DNA of 64,000 nucleotides from Xiphydria camelus (Eukaryota; Arthropoda; Insecta; Hymenoptera; Xiphydriidae), in NCBI GenBank assembly GCA_963678675.1, contig OY783194.1, positions 28,498,278 through 28,562,277 on the forward strand. Direction: 5' to 3'. This document shows positions 1-11,336 of this stretch, piece by piece. Both the position numbers and the translations under genes were made by a program. Numbering within the stretch: position 1 is the stretch's first letter; every line of letters starts with the position of its first letter. Under the pieces are notes generated by a model that worked only from the letters and a program-made list of their open reading frames with translations, made no database searches and was not told the origin of the DNA.

Positions 1-413
1 CCCGCAAGCGCCCCCTTCTGGAGATATCAACTTTTCAAGTTTATAACGACCGAGGTTGATCAAAGTAGAATAATATTGAGTTTTTTGTCTACCTGTACAA
101 TTGAAAAACAAATGAAAACTCCTTGTATCCGCATCATCTTCGAAAAGTACAAGGACTTGAGCCAAGCGGTTATCCTTTCCGCAAGCAGTTTGCGCAGTGG
201 CACATCTATCCAGAATCGTTTCCGATGTTGCATGGACATGGGTGGCCGTCATTTTGAGCATTTGCTGTAGTACATTGTTTTTGTATCTCGTAAAATTAAA
301 TATTCGTTACCATCTTGTGATACGTTTCTTATTATTCTACTTTGATCAACCTCGGTCGTTATAAACTTGAAAAGTTGATATCTCCAGAAGGGGGGGGGGG
401 GGGCGCTTGCGGG
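1..413 (+). mobile_element. Tc1/mariner-like DNA transposon remnant with long TIRs
   Basis: Bases 1-74 reappear as a near-perfect reverse complement at 331-413, so this is a short element bounded by TIRs of at least 74 bp. The right copy ends GCGCTTGCGGG followed by TA, as expected for a TA target site; the matching TA on the left would lie just outside the window. The two arms differ mainly in one homopolymer: 5 C at 11-15 against 14 G at 390-403. Between the arms is a short reading frame resembling the C-terminal end of a transposase (see 112-270). It is a deletion derivative and cannot encode a working enzyme. The assignment to Tc1/mariner rests on the TA flank and the protein tail. Confidence 0.72.
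112..270 (+). pseudogene. C-terminal fragment of a mariner-type transposase
   Basis: A frame of about 52 codons ends at a TAG at 268-270 with the residues GRHFEHLL. Tails of the form GxHFEHLL are, from memory, typical of insect Tc1/mariner-type DDE transposases. The frame has a Cys-Cys pair just upstream (RCCMDMGGRHFEHLL). Everything N-terminal, including the helix-turn-helix domain and the catalytic DDE/D residues, is absent. The stop lies about 60 bp inside the right TIR, which suits an internally deleted element. I did not confirm the family by alignment. Confidence 0.5.
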
Positions 414-599
414 TATAGGTCCCTTATATCAAAGTACTTGTAATGACGTAACCTATCACCCCTATTTCTGTGTCGGTGTTTTTTCCGAACACCCTGTATA
501 GAACTTTTTCGCCTGGGAAGCCAACTTTGCTACGACTCTCAGCATATCTGCGATTGAAAGTTTCAGAATACAGGATATGCAGTGCGATGTAAGTCCTTC

Positions 600-1319
600 G
601 GTAAATGAAACGATTACACTCTGCTGATACCGTAACGGCGCCGGCCTCGAGCCATTATACATTACAGCAAAAAAAGCCCATACCTATACCTCGCCATTCG
701 CGTCACGCGAACCGTATACTTTCCCCCGATACGATGAGACTATCGATACACACACACAGCTACGCTACGTACGAAAGGGATTTCGCGGCGCGTATGAAAA
801 TTTTCCCCGCAACACGCGCGCGAATATTGCGCGGCGAACACCGGCCACGACTTCACAAAGGCCTTCTCTCGGCCCACATCGCGCCGTTTTTCTCGTACCG
901 CGCGCCCATTCGCCAATCACCCGCGTTTACGACGCGACGCGCGTGGCCTCGTCAGAGCGCGCGTGATCATATCGGAAAACGCATTTCCGTTCCCCGCGGC
1001 TGTTACCCTCCCCCTTCCCGTCGTGTCCGTGCTTTCAGCATTCATTAATTCTCCCCGGAAAGAGATTCGCCAGGTGCACTCGCGCCGCGCGCATTTCGCG
1101 AGGTAGCGAATTCGCGCGTGAAATTGCGCCGATCGAATTGATCATTAACGATTTGCGGGATGAAGAGGGGCAGCGGTCGTTGGAGGGGGGGATTGAGGCG
1201 AGAATATAATCGCGCTATACGCACGTCCGATTGATCCGTCCGATTGCGTGACGCGCGCATGACGCTTCCCACGCGTATATCGGCGATGCGCGGCGATTTT
1301 CAAGCGCGCCAGGAGGGTC

Positions 1320-1368
<49 letters not shown>

Positions 1369-1700
1369 CACGCCGCGGCGAGTCCGAGGAGGGCGCGCGT
1401 GGGAGTCGAGGGGCGGCAGGGCCGTAGGGGGGCGTGGTGACATGTGCGCTCCCGCGGCGAAAAAATTACGTAAATTAGTGTCAATTGCGGCCCCCGCCGA
1501 GTGGGGGTGGGGGAAGGGGGTGAGAGATGATATGGGCGGACTGCAGGGCCGAGCAAAGGGGGGTGTGGTGACCGAGGGAGTAATGCGACTGTGTGTGATT
1601 GATGAGGCAGTGATAGCGACGGGTCTGCACTCGACACCTCGCGCCACTGCCACCGAAACAATGCATATTCATCGGACGTATAAATAATGCCTGTTTAATA
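600..1700. other. CpG-rich block, no supported gene
   Basis: A GC- and CpG-rich stretch with a GA microsatellite in its middle. Frames of 75-148 codons overlap on both strands, as expected when stop codons are rare because of base composition. None has a recognisable domain or a consistent splice structure. It could be a promoter or 5'UTR region. A CGTATAAATA sequence near 1679 is a possible but unproven TATA motif. Confidence 0.4.
1325..1367. repeat. (GA)n microsatellite
   Basis: An uninterrupted run of about 21 GA dinucleotides in the CpG-rich block. GA tracts can bind GAGA-factor-type proteins in insects, so a regulatory role is possible but not shown. The Arg-Glu and Leu-Ser runs in overlapping frames are artefacts of this repeat. 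Confidence 0.95.
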
Positions 1701-2869
1701 CATAAATATACATTATGCAGCACCGCCGCGGTCCCCCGATATACAGCCGGCGCCCCGCGGTATCTGGCGAGGCCAATTGGACCGAGCGCTGGTGCTTTTA
1801 GTACCCGGGGTCCAATCGGGAAGCGGTTCCAGTATGGATGCAGCGAGAGGAATCTCGGATAGAGCAATTTCGTCTTTAAAAAGATTCATATTTTTAAATT
1901 ATTCTTAAATGATTGTATCCTAATTTTTCAAATCTGCAGTCAAATGAATTAGCGAGAAGACCGAATTGTTTATTCGACGATGTTTCATTTGAAACGACGA
2001 ATATTAAATTCGAACTATTCTGAATATTCATTCTTTTCAGCGAAATTTAATCAAATCGAGCAATTATTCTACCTTAGATTTTTCCATACGAGTGTATGAG
2101 GTACCTACCACATTCATCCCATGTATGTCCGTCTCGAAAGAATCTAGACATTTTTAGGAAATACCTGTGTGAAATCAAATTTTTTTAAATTGGTGGGTAA
2201 GTAACATTCTCGAAAGAGTTTAAATGGTGGACTGCTTCAAATTTATATTTCTCATCAACCGTGTATCGTTTGCTTGAGATAGCTATCGCTATTTTCGACT
2301 TCACATTTCATTGATATCCCATTATTTGTACGATATTACAGTTATACTATAAATAACATAATTGAATCCTAACGCGGAGAAGTGATTTATTCAAATGTAA
2401 AACAATAAAACGGAAGATTTTCATCGAATGTAAATTTATTTGATTTATTCATTCGGGAGAAATAAATTTACTCGCAAGGGGGGGGGGGTCTGTGTTCTAA
2501 TAAATCACCCCACGAAATACATTTAACGTAAACGTGCTATTGGTTATTTTAATATCATTAATATCAATTTGTCTCTAACATTTTTCACCTCTCATTCATC
2601 AGTGTTCGACATTTGAAACGAATTAAAGAACGTGACTGGAAAGAATCTGAAAAAAAAATTCGTCCACCATTCTCTAAAAAAAAGTCTCCTTTCACTTTTT
2701 AAATTAATCCCATATCAAACAGTTCTTTTCCATCGAGCTACAAAAGTTAGCCATGAGAAGAGGTTAACGATAAATCTATTCCATCGTGAGGATTAACGTG
2801 CGGCGTTACGGTACCAATCTGGAAAAACGATAAAGAGAAAAATCGTTATCGGAAATTTCATATCCGCCC
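1701..2869. other. AT-rich spacer
   Basis: I see no gene here. The stretch is AT-rich with many stops in all frames. It contains an 11-base poly-G run at 2478-2488 and a GGTGGGTAAGTAAC donor-like sequence near 2205 with no open frame in front of it. Confidence 0.5.
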
Positions 2870-3480
2870 TCGCCTCGACTCGAATCTTTCCCGATCGAAA
2901 TAAAAGGACATCGATATCCGCGCAGGGAGGGTGCAGCGCCGACATCGCGCAACTATACACCGGGGCGAAGCACCCCATCCGAGCAATACGCGGTCGCGGA
3001 ACGTGGGCGCAACAGGACAGTGGCGTGCGAGAATGGCCGCTGCTATCGGGAAGTTATGGCGAGAAGGGTGGCGGTAACATCTGGCACTCATAAGCAAAGT
3101 AATACCTACCTACCGGCTACTCGGACTTTTTGCAATTATAGAGACGTTCTTCCGACCCGGTCTGGCCGTGGCGCGGCGGGTGTTAACCGCCCCGCCGTTG
3201 CTCTCTTCCGTCCTCTAACGACTTCCTCCTCGCCTTTCTCGCGCGCCACCTTCGACGCAATATGCTCCCGCGGAGAGATCCGCCGGAGAGGTATGCACCG
3301 TGTCCGCCTGCAGAAGAGACCCGAGGGAAGGCGTCAACGATTCGCCGGGAGAGTCGCGCTCTGGCCTATAGGTACCTATGCTATTTCTCCGCAGCAGCCG
3401 AGCGCGTATGGCGAAGCCCCGGCTGAAACTTTAGCGCTGACGCCGTCGAAGTGAAACGAATGGCCGGAACGTATAAAACG
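2870..3480. other. CpG-rich block with TATA-like site at its right edge
   Basis: A CpG-rich block open in several frames on both strands (144 codons forward at 3020-3454 and about 70 codons reverse from 3422). The opposite-strand frames look equally plausible, so neither is called. GTATAAAACG at about 3470-3479 resembles a TATA box and is followed by GACGCAGTCGC 20-30 bp downstream. A core promoter firing rightward is possible. Confidence 0.3.
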
Positions 3481-4758
3481 AAGCGTTGCGACGCAGTCGC
3501 TAGCTCTGCCACCTACTTTCGCCTAGATATATTACGAGAAAGAGACGTTTAAAATGTGACTATAACGGAAGAGAAACTGTAGTTGGATTTACTGTAATCT
3601 GAGACGGTTGTTTTATCGTAGTGATAATAATAGCTACGGTCAAAATAAATATGATATGAAATAGCTGTATCGTTAGGAGTTATAATAAGCATGATTATGA
3701 CTTCTACAATTTGGGACAGCTAAACATTGTAATTGCATTTTCTACAGTTTAGGGACAACTATCCTAGTGCAGTTATGATCATAATGAGGAATAACTAGAA
3801 TGTATGTACGCGGTATAAAAGTAGCGTTAATTTTTAACGCCGTTTCATCTGTGCGGACCTATATGTACCACATCTAGTGTCATTCAGTCTTACTCCATTG
3901 TTATCTAACACCTAGAGTCATCAAACACCCTCATATGTATTGTTATCTAACGCCAAAAGTGGTCTATATAGGTGCACGCCGCAGTATTTTTTACAATGTA
4001 GTCATTTTTAATATAACGGTGACTAATATAACTGCAATAAAATAAAACTACTCCAAAACACTAATATGAAAGTATATTAAATATAACTACAGTTTCCTTT
4101 CTATGGAATCCATAATTCCTCGTGAAGAGTCTAGAGGTGAAGGAAATTCATCAAATCTTGGCAATTTTTCATCGGCAACGACAACACTTCCCCGGGTTAT
4201 CGATCGGACTTCGTTTCGACCAAGAAAAAAGGAAATTAATGTACACCAAAAAGAAACTACCACGACCTGCACGTTTCCAGTCACCGTGGGGGCGCGCGCG
4301 CTCGCTCGCTCGCGAACCGCGATAATCAATTTATTCCCAGGATAGAGGGAACTCGGCTCTCGGCGCGCGCGAGGCGCCGTAGTGCAACGTTTGTTAGCAA
4401 TCCGCTCATCAATTAGGCTTTGCGTGTGATGACTACCGGCGCTGAATATACCTCCCCATACGACCTATATAAGATACGGGAAGCGTATCGTGGGTGGCGT
4501 GTGGAGAGCAGAATTACGAGAAGATCGCGTGCTAAACGATTCTGCCTCGCCTGAGCACCGCTCAGCAAAACACCACAAATCGCCGCCATTATGCGCCGCC
4601 CTCGATACTCCCATTCCCCCGGCACAATTGTTTTACCTTAACCATCTCGCCCGACCGATTACTTCCTATGCCCGGTGGGAAACGCGCGCGCCAGCGTACA
4701 CGAATCCCAATTGTACCGCCTGCAAGGTGTTCGCTCCGGATGCGCGAGTAACATAAGG
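3481..4758. other. Spacer, AT-rich then mixed composition
   Basis: No gene is supported. 3481-4090 is AT-rich with frequent stops. 4090-4740 is of higher GC with a CGCTCGCTCGCTCG simple repeat near 4300 and short frames on both strands that fit chance. Confidence 0.45.
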
Positions 4759-4974
4759 GCAAAAGTGGGATCAACGCTTCGATTGAAGTACAAGTCCAAA
4801 ACCGATTATTTTGAAAATGATTAGAGATAGCGAAAAAAAGTTTAAATAAAAAATATTCGTCTATATATTTACTATAAAAAAGCTCATTTTGATTTTTCAC
4901 ATATCTTCACTGCACTGTGAGATAATCTCGTTGAAAGTCAAACAGAAACTGGGAGGTCATTCCACTTTGATCCT
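4759..4974 (+). mobile_element. 215-bp TIR MITE, family S copy 1
   Basis: It starts AAAAGTGGGATCAACGC and ends with a degraded inverse, GGTCATTCCACTTTGATC. The inside carries the family landmarks in order: a GATTATTTTGAAAATGATTAG block, a run like AAAAAGTTTAAATAAAAAATA, ACTATAAAAAAGCTC, then TTTTTCACATATCT and GAGATAATC. Six other copies lie in this window. It has no coding capacity. The parent autonomous transposon is not identifiable. Confidence 0.75.
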
Positions 4975-5490
4975 AGACGTACGTATATTGGCGGATCTGT
5001 GATACTTTTTATTTTCGTTACACGTTCTTCGCCGTATTTCCGTGATCTTGGATTTTGTCGTTCGGAAATACAGATGAGTAACTCGTACAGGGAATCGCTA
5101 CCGATATTTTTACCATTTTGTGAGAACACATTTCGTCGAAAGAATTATAATAAATTCATATACTAACGGGAGAATAAAGTGCACCAGTTCCGAAAGGAAA
5201 GTATGTAGCAGAGAAATGTTTCTCGCTATACTTTCAGGATAACGACCAAAGTTCAAAGTGTCTCTCGGGTCGATGAAATCGGCTCGAATCGATCGCGGAA
5301 AGCAATAGACTTCTTCGTATATTCTTTGGTGGAGAGAGGTACACATTTTATTTCGTATCCCATTACTGCAATATATCCACGAATGTAACTACAGTAAAAA
5401 GACGGTCGGAATAAAATAATCCTAACAAATCACAGTTGCTCACATTTATAACGCCGAAACGATATATCTCGCAGCCGTGAAATTTTTCAG
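4975..5490. other. AT-rich spacer
   Basis: No gene or repeat recognised. Short frames on the minus strand fit chance. Confidence 0.4.
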
Positions 5491-5691
5491 AGAAGGATTA
5501 CGTTCGCGAGGAGCGTTCCACGAGATACACCGTACACTCCTGCAGCATCCCCTTCTCGAACGCGTATATAAGACCAGTCGACCGCACGTCGAACTAATGA
5601 AAGCGATACATCAATTACCGGGCGATCCTTTTTTCCTCCCGAAGCCAGGAAAGGATCCAGCGTATATAGCTCGCGGCTTGTTTAGCGAGAG
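5491..5691 (+). CDS. Candidate internal coding exon, unknown protein
   Basis: An open stretch of 201 bp sits between a good acceptor (GAAATTTTTCAG, AG at 5489-5490) and a donor GAGAG/GTAATT at 5692. Read with phase 2 at both ends it has no stop and encodes 66 full codons with a balanced composition, including HPLLERVYKTSRPHVELMKA and later LPGDPFFLPKPGKDPAYIAR. GC is higher than in the flanks. I recognise no domain. Against it: GCGTATATAAGACC inside the segment could instead be a TATA box, and random sequence of this length often yields one such open interval. Treat as a hypothesis. Confidence 0.22.
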
Positions 5692-7312
5692 GTAATTTCA
5701 GTTGACGGAAAAGTCGGGAGATAAAGGATCGAAACGCTTGATCGGGTGACATCGCGCGTGCAGGCGATGTTGCCCTCCTGCGCCGAGATATACGGCGATC
5801 TCTCGCGTGGTCGAACGATCTGTCTCGATTATTTATCCCGCGGGGGGATTTCGTAGGGGTACTTTTAATCTCGCGTGAAGCACACGAATGTGTGTAGGAT
5901 ACGGCGTCTTATGAAAACGCTTCGACGTACGTTATTTACCATTTCACTTTGCATTAAAATTTCAATGGCATTACGTATCCATTATATGGCTAATGGATAC
6001 CTTCCTTATGCCTATTATATGTACTTCTGCTAGTGTCTATCTCGTATAGTTTCGTATATATGAATAAGAAATATCTAATAAACGCGCGTTACGTGGGTAC
6101 ATATTTTAATCTAATTGTATATTAATATTTCCAATTGTACGGATATAACATACTTATTTTTAAATGTATCAACGCAGTTATTTTTCAGTAAGTATATCGG
6201 TAGTTAGAGTGAAAAATCACATATTATCGTAGAAACGTATATTCTTGGAAACAGGTCATTTGATTGCATTTCAAACCTTCAAAAAATAATTAAGTACCAG
6301 TAAAGTTGAGAAACAGTCAAAATAATACGAAATTATTAGTTGGATTTAAGATAAATACACATTCCTTAAAATTAAGGATATAATTTCATAAATATAAAGA
6401 ACCATTCATGTATTATCGTGTTTGAAAATTAGAAAAACTTTTAACACAGCGTACAGCTATATCAATCGCCCACGGTAAAAGGTAAGAGCAATGTGTTTGC
6501 TTTCGTATGACACGTTCGTTAAGTGTTTAAAAAAATTAATTTTAATTGAATTTTCGTAAAACGTAATTACGCTTCTACCTCACTAAAATTTCGTTTAATC
6601 AATATCCGAACAATTCTAACGGCGAAGCGCAGTTTTATTAATATCGATGGCGAGCCGATTTACGTTGTGGTATGATTTCAGTAAACCCGTCTGATAACTT
6701 ACGCGTGACAAAACTATTCCAATCCGTCGAGGATACCGCAAGAGAGAGAGAGAGTGCCGGAAAGTAAATAACGGACGTCTATCCGAGGAATTTTCAATTA
6801 TATTCTCCGCGATCCAACGTTCAGAGTCGCGCGGCGTCGCTACGAGAACTTTTTCCGTCGCGACGGACGAGACGAGCGAAGAAGAAAAGGGCGCGGAGTA
6901 AAAGTGGAGCGCGCGAAGAGCAATTTTATTGTGCCCTTGTGCGCAGGATCCTCCAAGAGCTGCGAAATAATTATGAGACAGTCGCCAGTGCACAATTAAT
7001 TGCATCTCTACGATCGAATGCAAACGCAGTCTTAATGATAGATACACATATATATAAAAGGGCTACAATTACGTAAGGAATAAGAACTGACGAGAAGCAA
7101 TTAAATATTTTAACTTTTACGATAAAACGTAACATTACATGACAGCTATAGGCAGACTGTAAAAGATATTCAATGTCTATCTTGCGCAGTTATTAAATCA
7201 ATATTCTCCAGTTCCTCAATATTTTACAAGCCCTAAATTATTGGAATTCCCATTTAAAGATCCTACACGATGGAATGATTGAACGCAGAACTCTTTTGAT
7301 ATTTTATGTTAG
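5692..7312. other. Spacer, AT-rich, one long minus frame
   Basis: 5900-6600 is AT-rich and shows nothing. At 6616-7047 a 143-codon minus-strand frame begins with GTG, runs through a GA microsatellite near 6740 and has no recognisable domain. GTCACGC/GTAAGT on the minus strand near 6695 is a good donor sequence, so a minus exon ending there cannot be excluded. Confidence 0.35.
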
Positions 7313-7537
7313 TGTAAAAGTGGGATAAGCGGTTCGGTTTTCATTTCTCTTTGAACGCGATTGTCTTAAAACGCAATGGAGATACGAGAAAAATCAAAAG
7401 AAGCTCTTTTATAGAAAAAGCATGGACAAATATTGTTTATTAGAACTCTTTATCAATATTCCTAATTGTTCTCGAGATAATTGATTTTAAACTTCCACTT
7501 TCACTCACAATCAGGCGTTTATATCCCCCCTTTACCC
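7313..7537 (-). mobile_element. TIR MITE, family S copy 2
   Basis: It begins GTGTAAAAGTGGGATAAGCG and ends GGCGTTTATATCCCCCCTTTAC. Its inside is the reverse orientation of the copy at 4759-4974: GAACGCGATTGTCTTAAAA first, then TTTTATAGAAAAAGCAT and TCGAGATAATTGA. No coding capacity. Confidence 0.7.
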
Positions 7538-7616
7538 TTCTGTTCGAAATTCAGATAATTTTATACATATATCATACCAAAATCTACTGTGTGATATGGG
7601 AATAGGGGATTAGAGA

Positions 7617-7768
7617 ACGATGCCGAAACTAGCGACCGGTCGACACAGCCCATCCTGATAGTCAGTCGTTTCGCTATACACGGACGACCGGTCAGTCCGG
7701 TGGCTGACCAACGACGGACCGTAACTACTGACTGCTGTAGCGCCAGCCGTCTATTGGCTTCGGCATCG
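7617..7768. repeat. Small inverted-repeat-bounded segment
   Basis: ACGATGCCGAA at the left and TTCGGCATCG at the right are inverted partners about 150 bp apart. The inside is GC-rich with repeated ACCGGTC and GTCAGTC words on both strands. It may be a very short MITE; no family is recognised. Confidence 0.4.
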
Positions 7769-9399
7769 CGTGGAACGGCAAGACGATGTACGACGTACGG
7801 AGCGCCATATTTACCTTAACAGGTTTAAAATGAATAGATTGAAAATAACACTCGTGAAAAATTCGATCTCTACTGCAGCGAGAATTCGTATTCGTCAAAC
7901 CGATCCAGAGGATGCGAGATCTGTTGGCCCTTCAAGTTATCGTCTCATTGCTTCGATGCCGACGACTATGGCACTTTTTTTTAAGTTCGAGTCAATCGGG
8001 CTAAACTTCACGAGTATGGATCCCCACGTAGAACTAGGTTTAGAACTAGCTTTGCTCAACGAGATCACAGCTGACTGCTGAAGATAAAAGGGAAGCGTCG
8101 GTAAAGTGGAATGCTCGTTTAAAATGCTATAGTCAATTTTCTCGTTCGTGACGTACACCCGTTTATCGGTGACGATCGCGGAGGCTATAGTCACGCGCGC
8201 GAGGCGTCACTTCTCATTGGGGTGTTACCGGTAAACTCTGATAATCGCGCGGCGGGGTAGGTGAGATATTGTCCTCCCGAAAGGTACTCTCTTTCTTTTA
8301 TGATCATACATCGAGAGGAATACTACCTACGTAATAACGGTTACCAAGTCCCGAAGTAAGAAAACTCACAGCGGAAATGGCTAAATAATTTGTTTCATGG
8401 AATAAATCACTTATAACGAAGCTATATTATAAATAACCGTGCAGAACTCGGTTAAACGAGCGAAATTAGAATCCGGTAGGAAAATTTGATTTGCAAGACC
8501 GCGACGGCTACGCAGTTTATTCGATTCGCACTAACTATTTCATTCGGAGCAGGAAGTTCACCCCATCCTCCCCTCCCTCTCGCACTTCCCGATGCATTCC
8601 GTGACTCATCGAATTCGTAGGTATGTGCCGGCAACGTAAAAGCGTTGCAACGGCGAAGTACGCTTTGTAGGGCAAAAGGAAGTAAGCGAGCGCTTAACTG
8701 AAGTCAGGAATGTGATGTGGATGGTAGTTTAAAACGATTCCGACGTCCCTCTCTCTCGCACGCGCGCTCTCTCTCTCCCGCCTTTCCTTTTATCGCATTT
8801 CGCTTGCCTCATTCCGCAGTGTAAAACTGCACGCCTCGTGCCCGTCCGTGCGACGCAAGCATCTCTTATATACACAGACGCGTGTTCCGCATTGGCCGAG
8901 ACACTCGAGCGAAAAACGCGGGAGACTCGGAGTTTGGTTCTTATGTGGAACGAAGGGCTGTGCGATATAAATTCAACTGGTACACCCCGGACGGTTCTCT
9001 AATTCGCTGTTCAGCTGCTCCGATAGATAAAGATTCAAATGAATATACGGGGTGTTCAGAAATTGATGGTCAACAATTTGTGTGGGATATTCTTGGAGAA
9101 AGAACGCTTATCCCGACCTTTAAGCTTCAGACCGGCGTTGCTATATAGAATTTACTCGCAGACCGAAACGTAGCCTCGAAGAAAGTGCTTTACTAATTTC
9201 AGTAAAAAGTTCATTAAGTTAAGTAAGTTTTCTATATGGTAATCAGGGCGTTTACATCAAAGTGGTCCAACATTGATGTCCTTTTTCCCTTCTGCTGACT
9301 CGTGTTCCATTAAGCGAAACAAATCATTGGAATATAACGAAAAGAAGCTTTAATTAAAAATCCACTGTTCATTTTTGGTCTGAAATTAACGTTTAACTT
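7769..9399. other. Mixed spacer, no supported gene
   Basis: Frames of 85-103 codons at 7770-8194 lie on both strands and fit chance. 8700-8880 has pyrimidine-rich simple sequence (CTCTCTCGCACGCGCGCTCTCTCTC). GGGGTGTTCAGAAATTGATGG at about 9050 resembles the terminal sequence of some mariner-type elements, but I found no partner end. Confidence 0.4.
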
Positions 9400-9685
9400 T
9401 CACGGAGAGAAAAAGGATTAATTGATTTTACAGTAAATCCCAGTAACGGGCTCCTCGGGAAGTGACACAGCGTGCTTTTTACAGTTCGTAACAATATAAA
9501 CATCAGTTTATACAGTAAAATTTGTTATGCACCCGACACATATTAACGAGAGATTGGTAAATTTTACCGTATATATAATGTTTATACTGTTACAAACTGT
9601 AAAATAAAACTGTACAATGTTTCACAACCCGAGGAACCCTGTTGCTGGGATTTACTATAAAAATTACTAATCCTTTTTCCCCGTA
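9400..9685. mobile_element. Foldback MITE, family E copy 1
   Basis: CACGGAGAGAAAAAGGATTA at the left is matched by TAATCCTTTTTCCCCGTA at the right. The pairing continues inward almost throughout: ACAGTAAATCCCAGTAACGG pairs with the region around TGCTGGGATTTACT, and the GTAACAATATAAAC region pairs with GTTTATACTGTTAC. It is thus a full-length foldback of about 285 bp without coding content. Its ends match the TACACTGAGAAAAAA type of seven others here. Confidence 0.7.
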
Positions 9686-10560
9686 TATATTTCGAAAAAA
9701 AAACGAACTATTTCATTATTTTGTGAGTAGTATTTAAATACTTTTCTCTCGATCCCAGATTCTCCTGATGGAATCGTCGATAATTTGTATCGCTTTTCAA
9801 AACGCATTCACTCAAAATATAACATCGACAACCGTCCGAATCTCGTTGAGGAAGATTGCCTCGTCTTTAAAAACCCATCAGCCAATAGGAACACGGAAGC
9901 AATTCACGCATACAACGATATTCGGCTGTGTGACGAAATCCGCTTATACGGAACAATATAATCCGTCAGAGGACACGGTTAGGAGGATTTGCAGACCTGC
10001 GACACGTCATTTGATTTATGAGAACCTTCGGAAATTGGAACCCGTCCGACGGACGTCTATCGTCCTGATAACAGCAGTTTGTAGTAATTGAATCGTAGGT
10101 CGAGAGAAATATTTAGTAGACTAAACTAAATATTAATTTGTATATTAACACTAAATGTTTGGTTGACTTTTTTTTTCGATTTATCGTTCCGAGCTTTTGA
10201 AATTGAAACATACATACTAGCAGTTAAAAGACATAAAGCTATTAGCGTTATACCTACTAAAAATGGTGAAAAATGCTTGAAAATGATTGCATTCGGTAGA
10301 TTGAAGTAAAAAAAAATTCAGTTAAATTTTCAAGTCTCTTAAGAAACTCGTTGCAAAGATTTTTGAATAACAAAATAACATGTGTTCTTATGGGTTATGA
10401 CCAACAATCCGCGATATTTCTGAGAAAAATAGTGAAAAAATTCTGAAATTTTTTGAACAGCAAGTTTAATGAACTAAAATCATCTATACCAATTTTCACG
10501 TTCATCAAGAAGCCCGTTATTTTTTTATTAATTGTTCTTTACAAATTTAACCTTTGATAA
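9686..10560. other. AT-rich spacer with one chance-level ORF
   Basis: An ATG frame of 107 codons runs 9768-10091 and is preceded by an acceptor-like CTTTTCTCTCGATCCCAG. No domain, membrane segment or signal peptide is evident, and several dozen frames this long are expected by chance in a window this size. The remainder is AT-rich and empty. Confidence 0.35.
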
Positions 10561-10677
10561 GTCAATGTGGCAACGTTGCATGACGTACAGATGCATGACC
10601 AGATATTTTGAGCTCCATTTTTGAACTCACAAGTACACACATACTACTGTACGTCAAACGTTGTTGCCACATTGCAC
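10561..10677. repeat. Short inverted repeat (30-bp arms)
   Basis: Left arm 10561-10590 (GTCAATGTGGCAACGTTGCA and onward) is the reverse complement, with a few mismatches, of 10647-10677. The loop is about 56 bp. Likely a tiny MITE or the ends of a deleted one. Confidence 0.7.
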
Positions 10678-11171
10678 GAAGAACATACTTTAGAGTGTTA
10701 CTGTACTTCAGTGGACTAACTTTTAGCAGGGAAAAACTTTTAGCCCCTGTACCGCTCGAGAAACCTTAAAAAACTATGGAATCAATGAAGAACAAGTTTC
10801 GAAAAAGTTAAAAAAAGAAAACAAACATAATTTTATTTTTTAAACTGATCGTTCGTACGCAATAATTACGAAACCAAGAATAGTAGTGCTCATAAGTCAC
10901 AGTCATAGCTGTAATGACGATAATTGCGAAAATCTAAAAGTTTTGAATAATTCTTCAGTTTACTGCACATTTGTCTTATATATATATGGCGTTAAAAATA
11001 ATCGTCAAGTTAGTCGATTCAATCGAATCGCGATTTTAATCATAAAATATCGACAATGTAATCAACCAATTCGAATGGGCACGTGGATATGTCAAATTTC
11101 TCATCGTTTCCTCGATTAAAGCGACCGTGACCTTCCGCATAGTCGGACGTTAATATTAATGTAAGGTAATA
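10678..11171. other. AT-rich spacer
   Basis: Nothing recognised apart from a short TATATATA stretch near 10980. Confidence 0.4.
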
Positions 11172-11270
11172 TTAAGAACCTTCGTCTGCTATCAGTGTTG
11201 CACACGTGGCAGCACCTATTATCGCTCCAGCAATGACTGGTATTAAATATTCGAAACTATACAAGGTGGT
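11172..11270 (-). CDS. Candidate terminal exon: hydrophobic C-terminal tail
   Basis: On the minus strand an acceptor CGCATTTGTCAG (AG at 11272-11271) is followed by 33 codons ending in TAA at 11172. The predicted tail reads TTLYSFEYLIPVIAGAII and then GAATCATLIADEGS, which is one plausible membrane helix with small-residue spacing. Only this phase gives a tail of this length. Upstream, ATCAG/GTAAGCG at 11336/11335 is a good donor in the matching phase, giving a 65-bp intron, and the preceding frame would read IERLTPSDQ. That upstream frame is closed by TGA after 16 codons, so the rest of the gene is not found. No poly(A) signal is obvious. No family recognised. Confidence 0.22.
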   Translation of the reverse strand, partial: TTLYSFEYLIPVIAGAIIGAATCATLIADEGS

Positions 11271-11336
11271 CTGACAAATGCGGTCACCTCGGATAATAAA
11301 TATCGATTATGTAATAATAAAAGCAAAGCGCTTACC

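Noticed and set aside
465..500. TTTTCCGAACACCCTGTATAG, similar to ends of mariner-type elements
   Set aside because: No matching inverted end was found nearby, so an element cannot be delimited.
3200..3422. About 70-codon minus frame after an AAAGTTTCAG acceptor
   Set aside because: Overlaps a longer plus frame in the same CpG-rich block, and no matching donor was identified.
3020..3454. 144-codon plus frame
   Set aside because: The opposite strand is open over much of the same interval with an equally plausible product; CpG-rich composition explains both.
6616..7047. 143-codon minus frame
   Set aside because: Begins with GTG, crosses a GA repeat and has no recognisable domain; kept only as a note because of a donor-like sequence near 6695.
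9048..9075. GGGGTGTTCAGAAATTGATGG, similar to another mariner-type end
   Set aside because: No partner end was found within a reasonable distance.
9768..10091. 107-codon ATG frame after an acceptor-like sequence
   Set aside because: Length is within chance for 128,000 codon positions, and composition shows no membrane segment, signal or motif.
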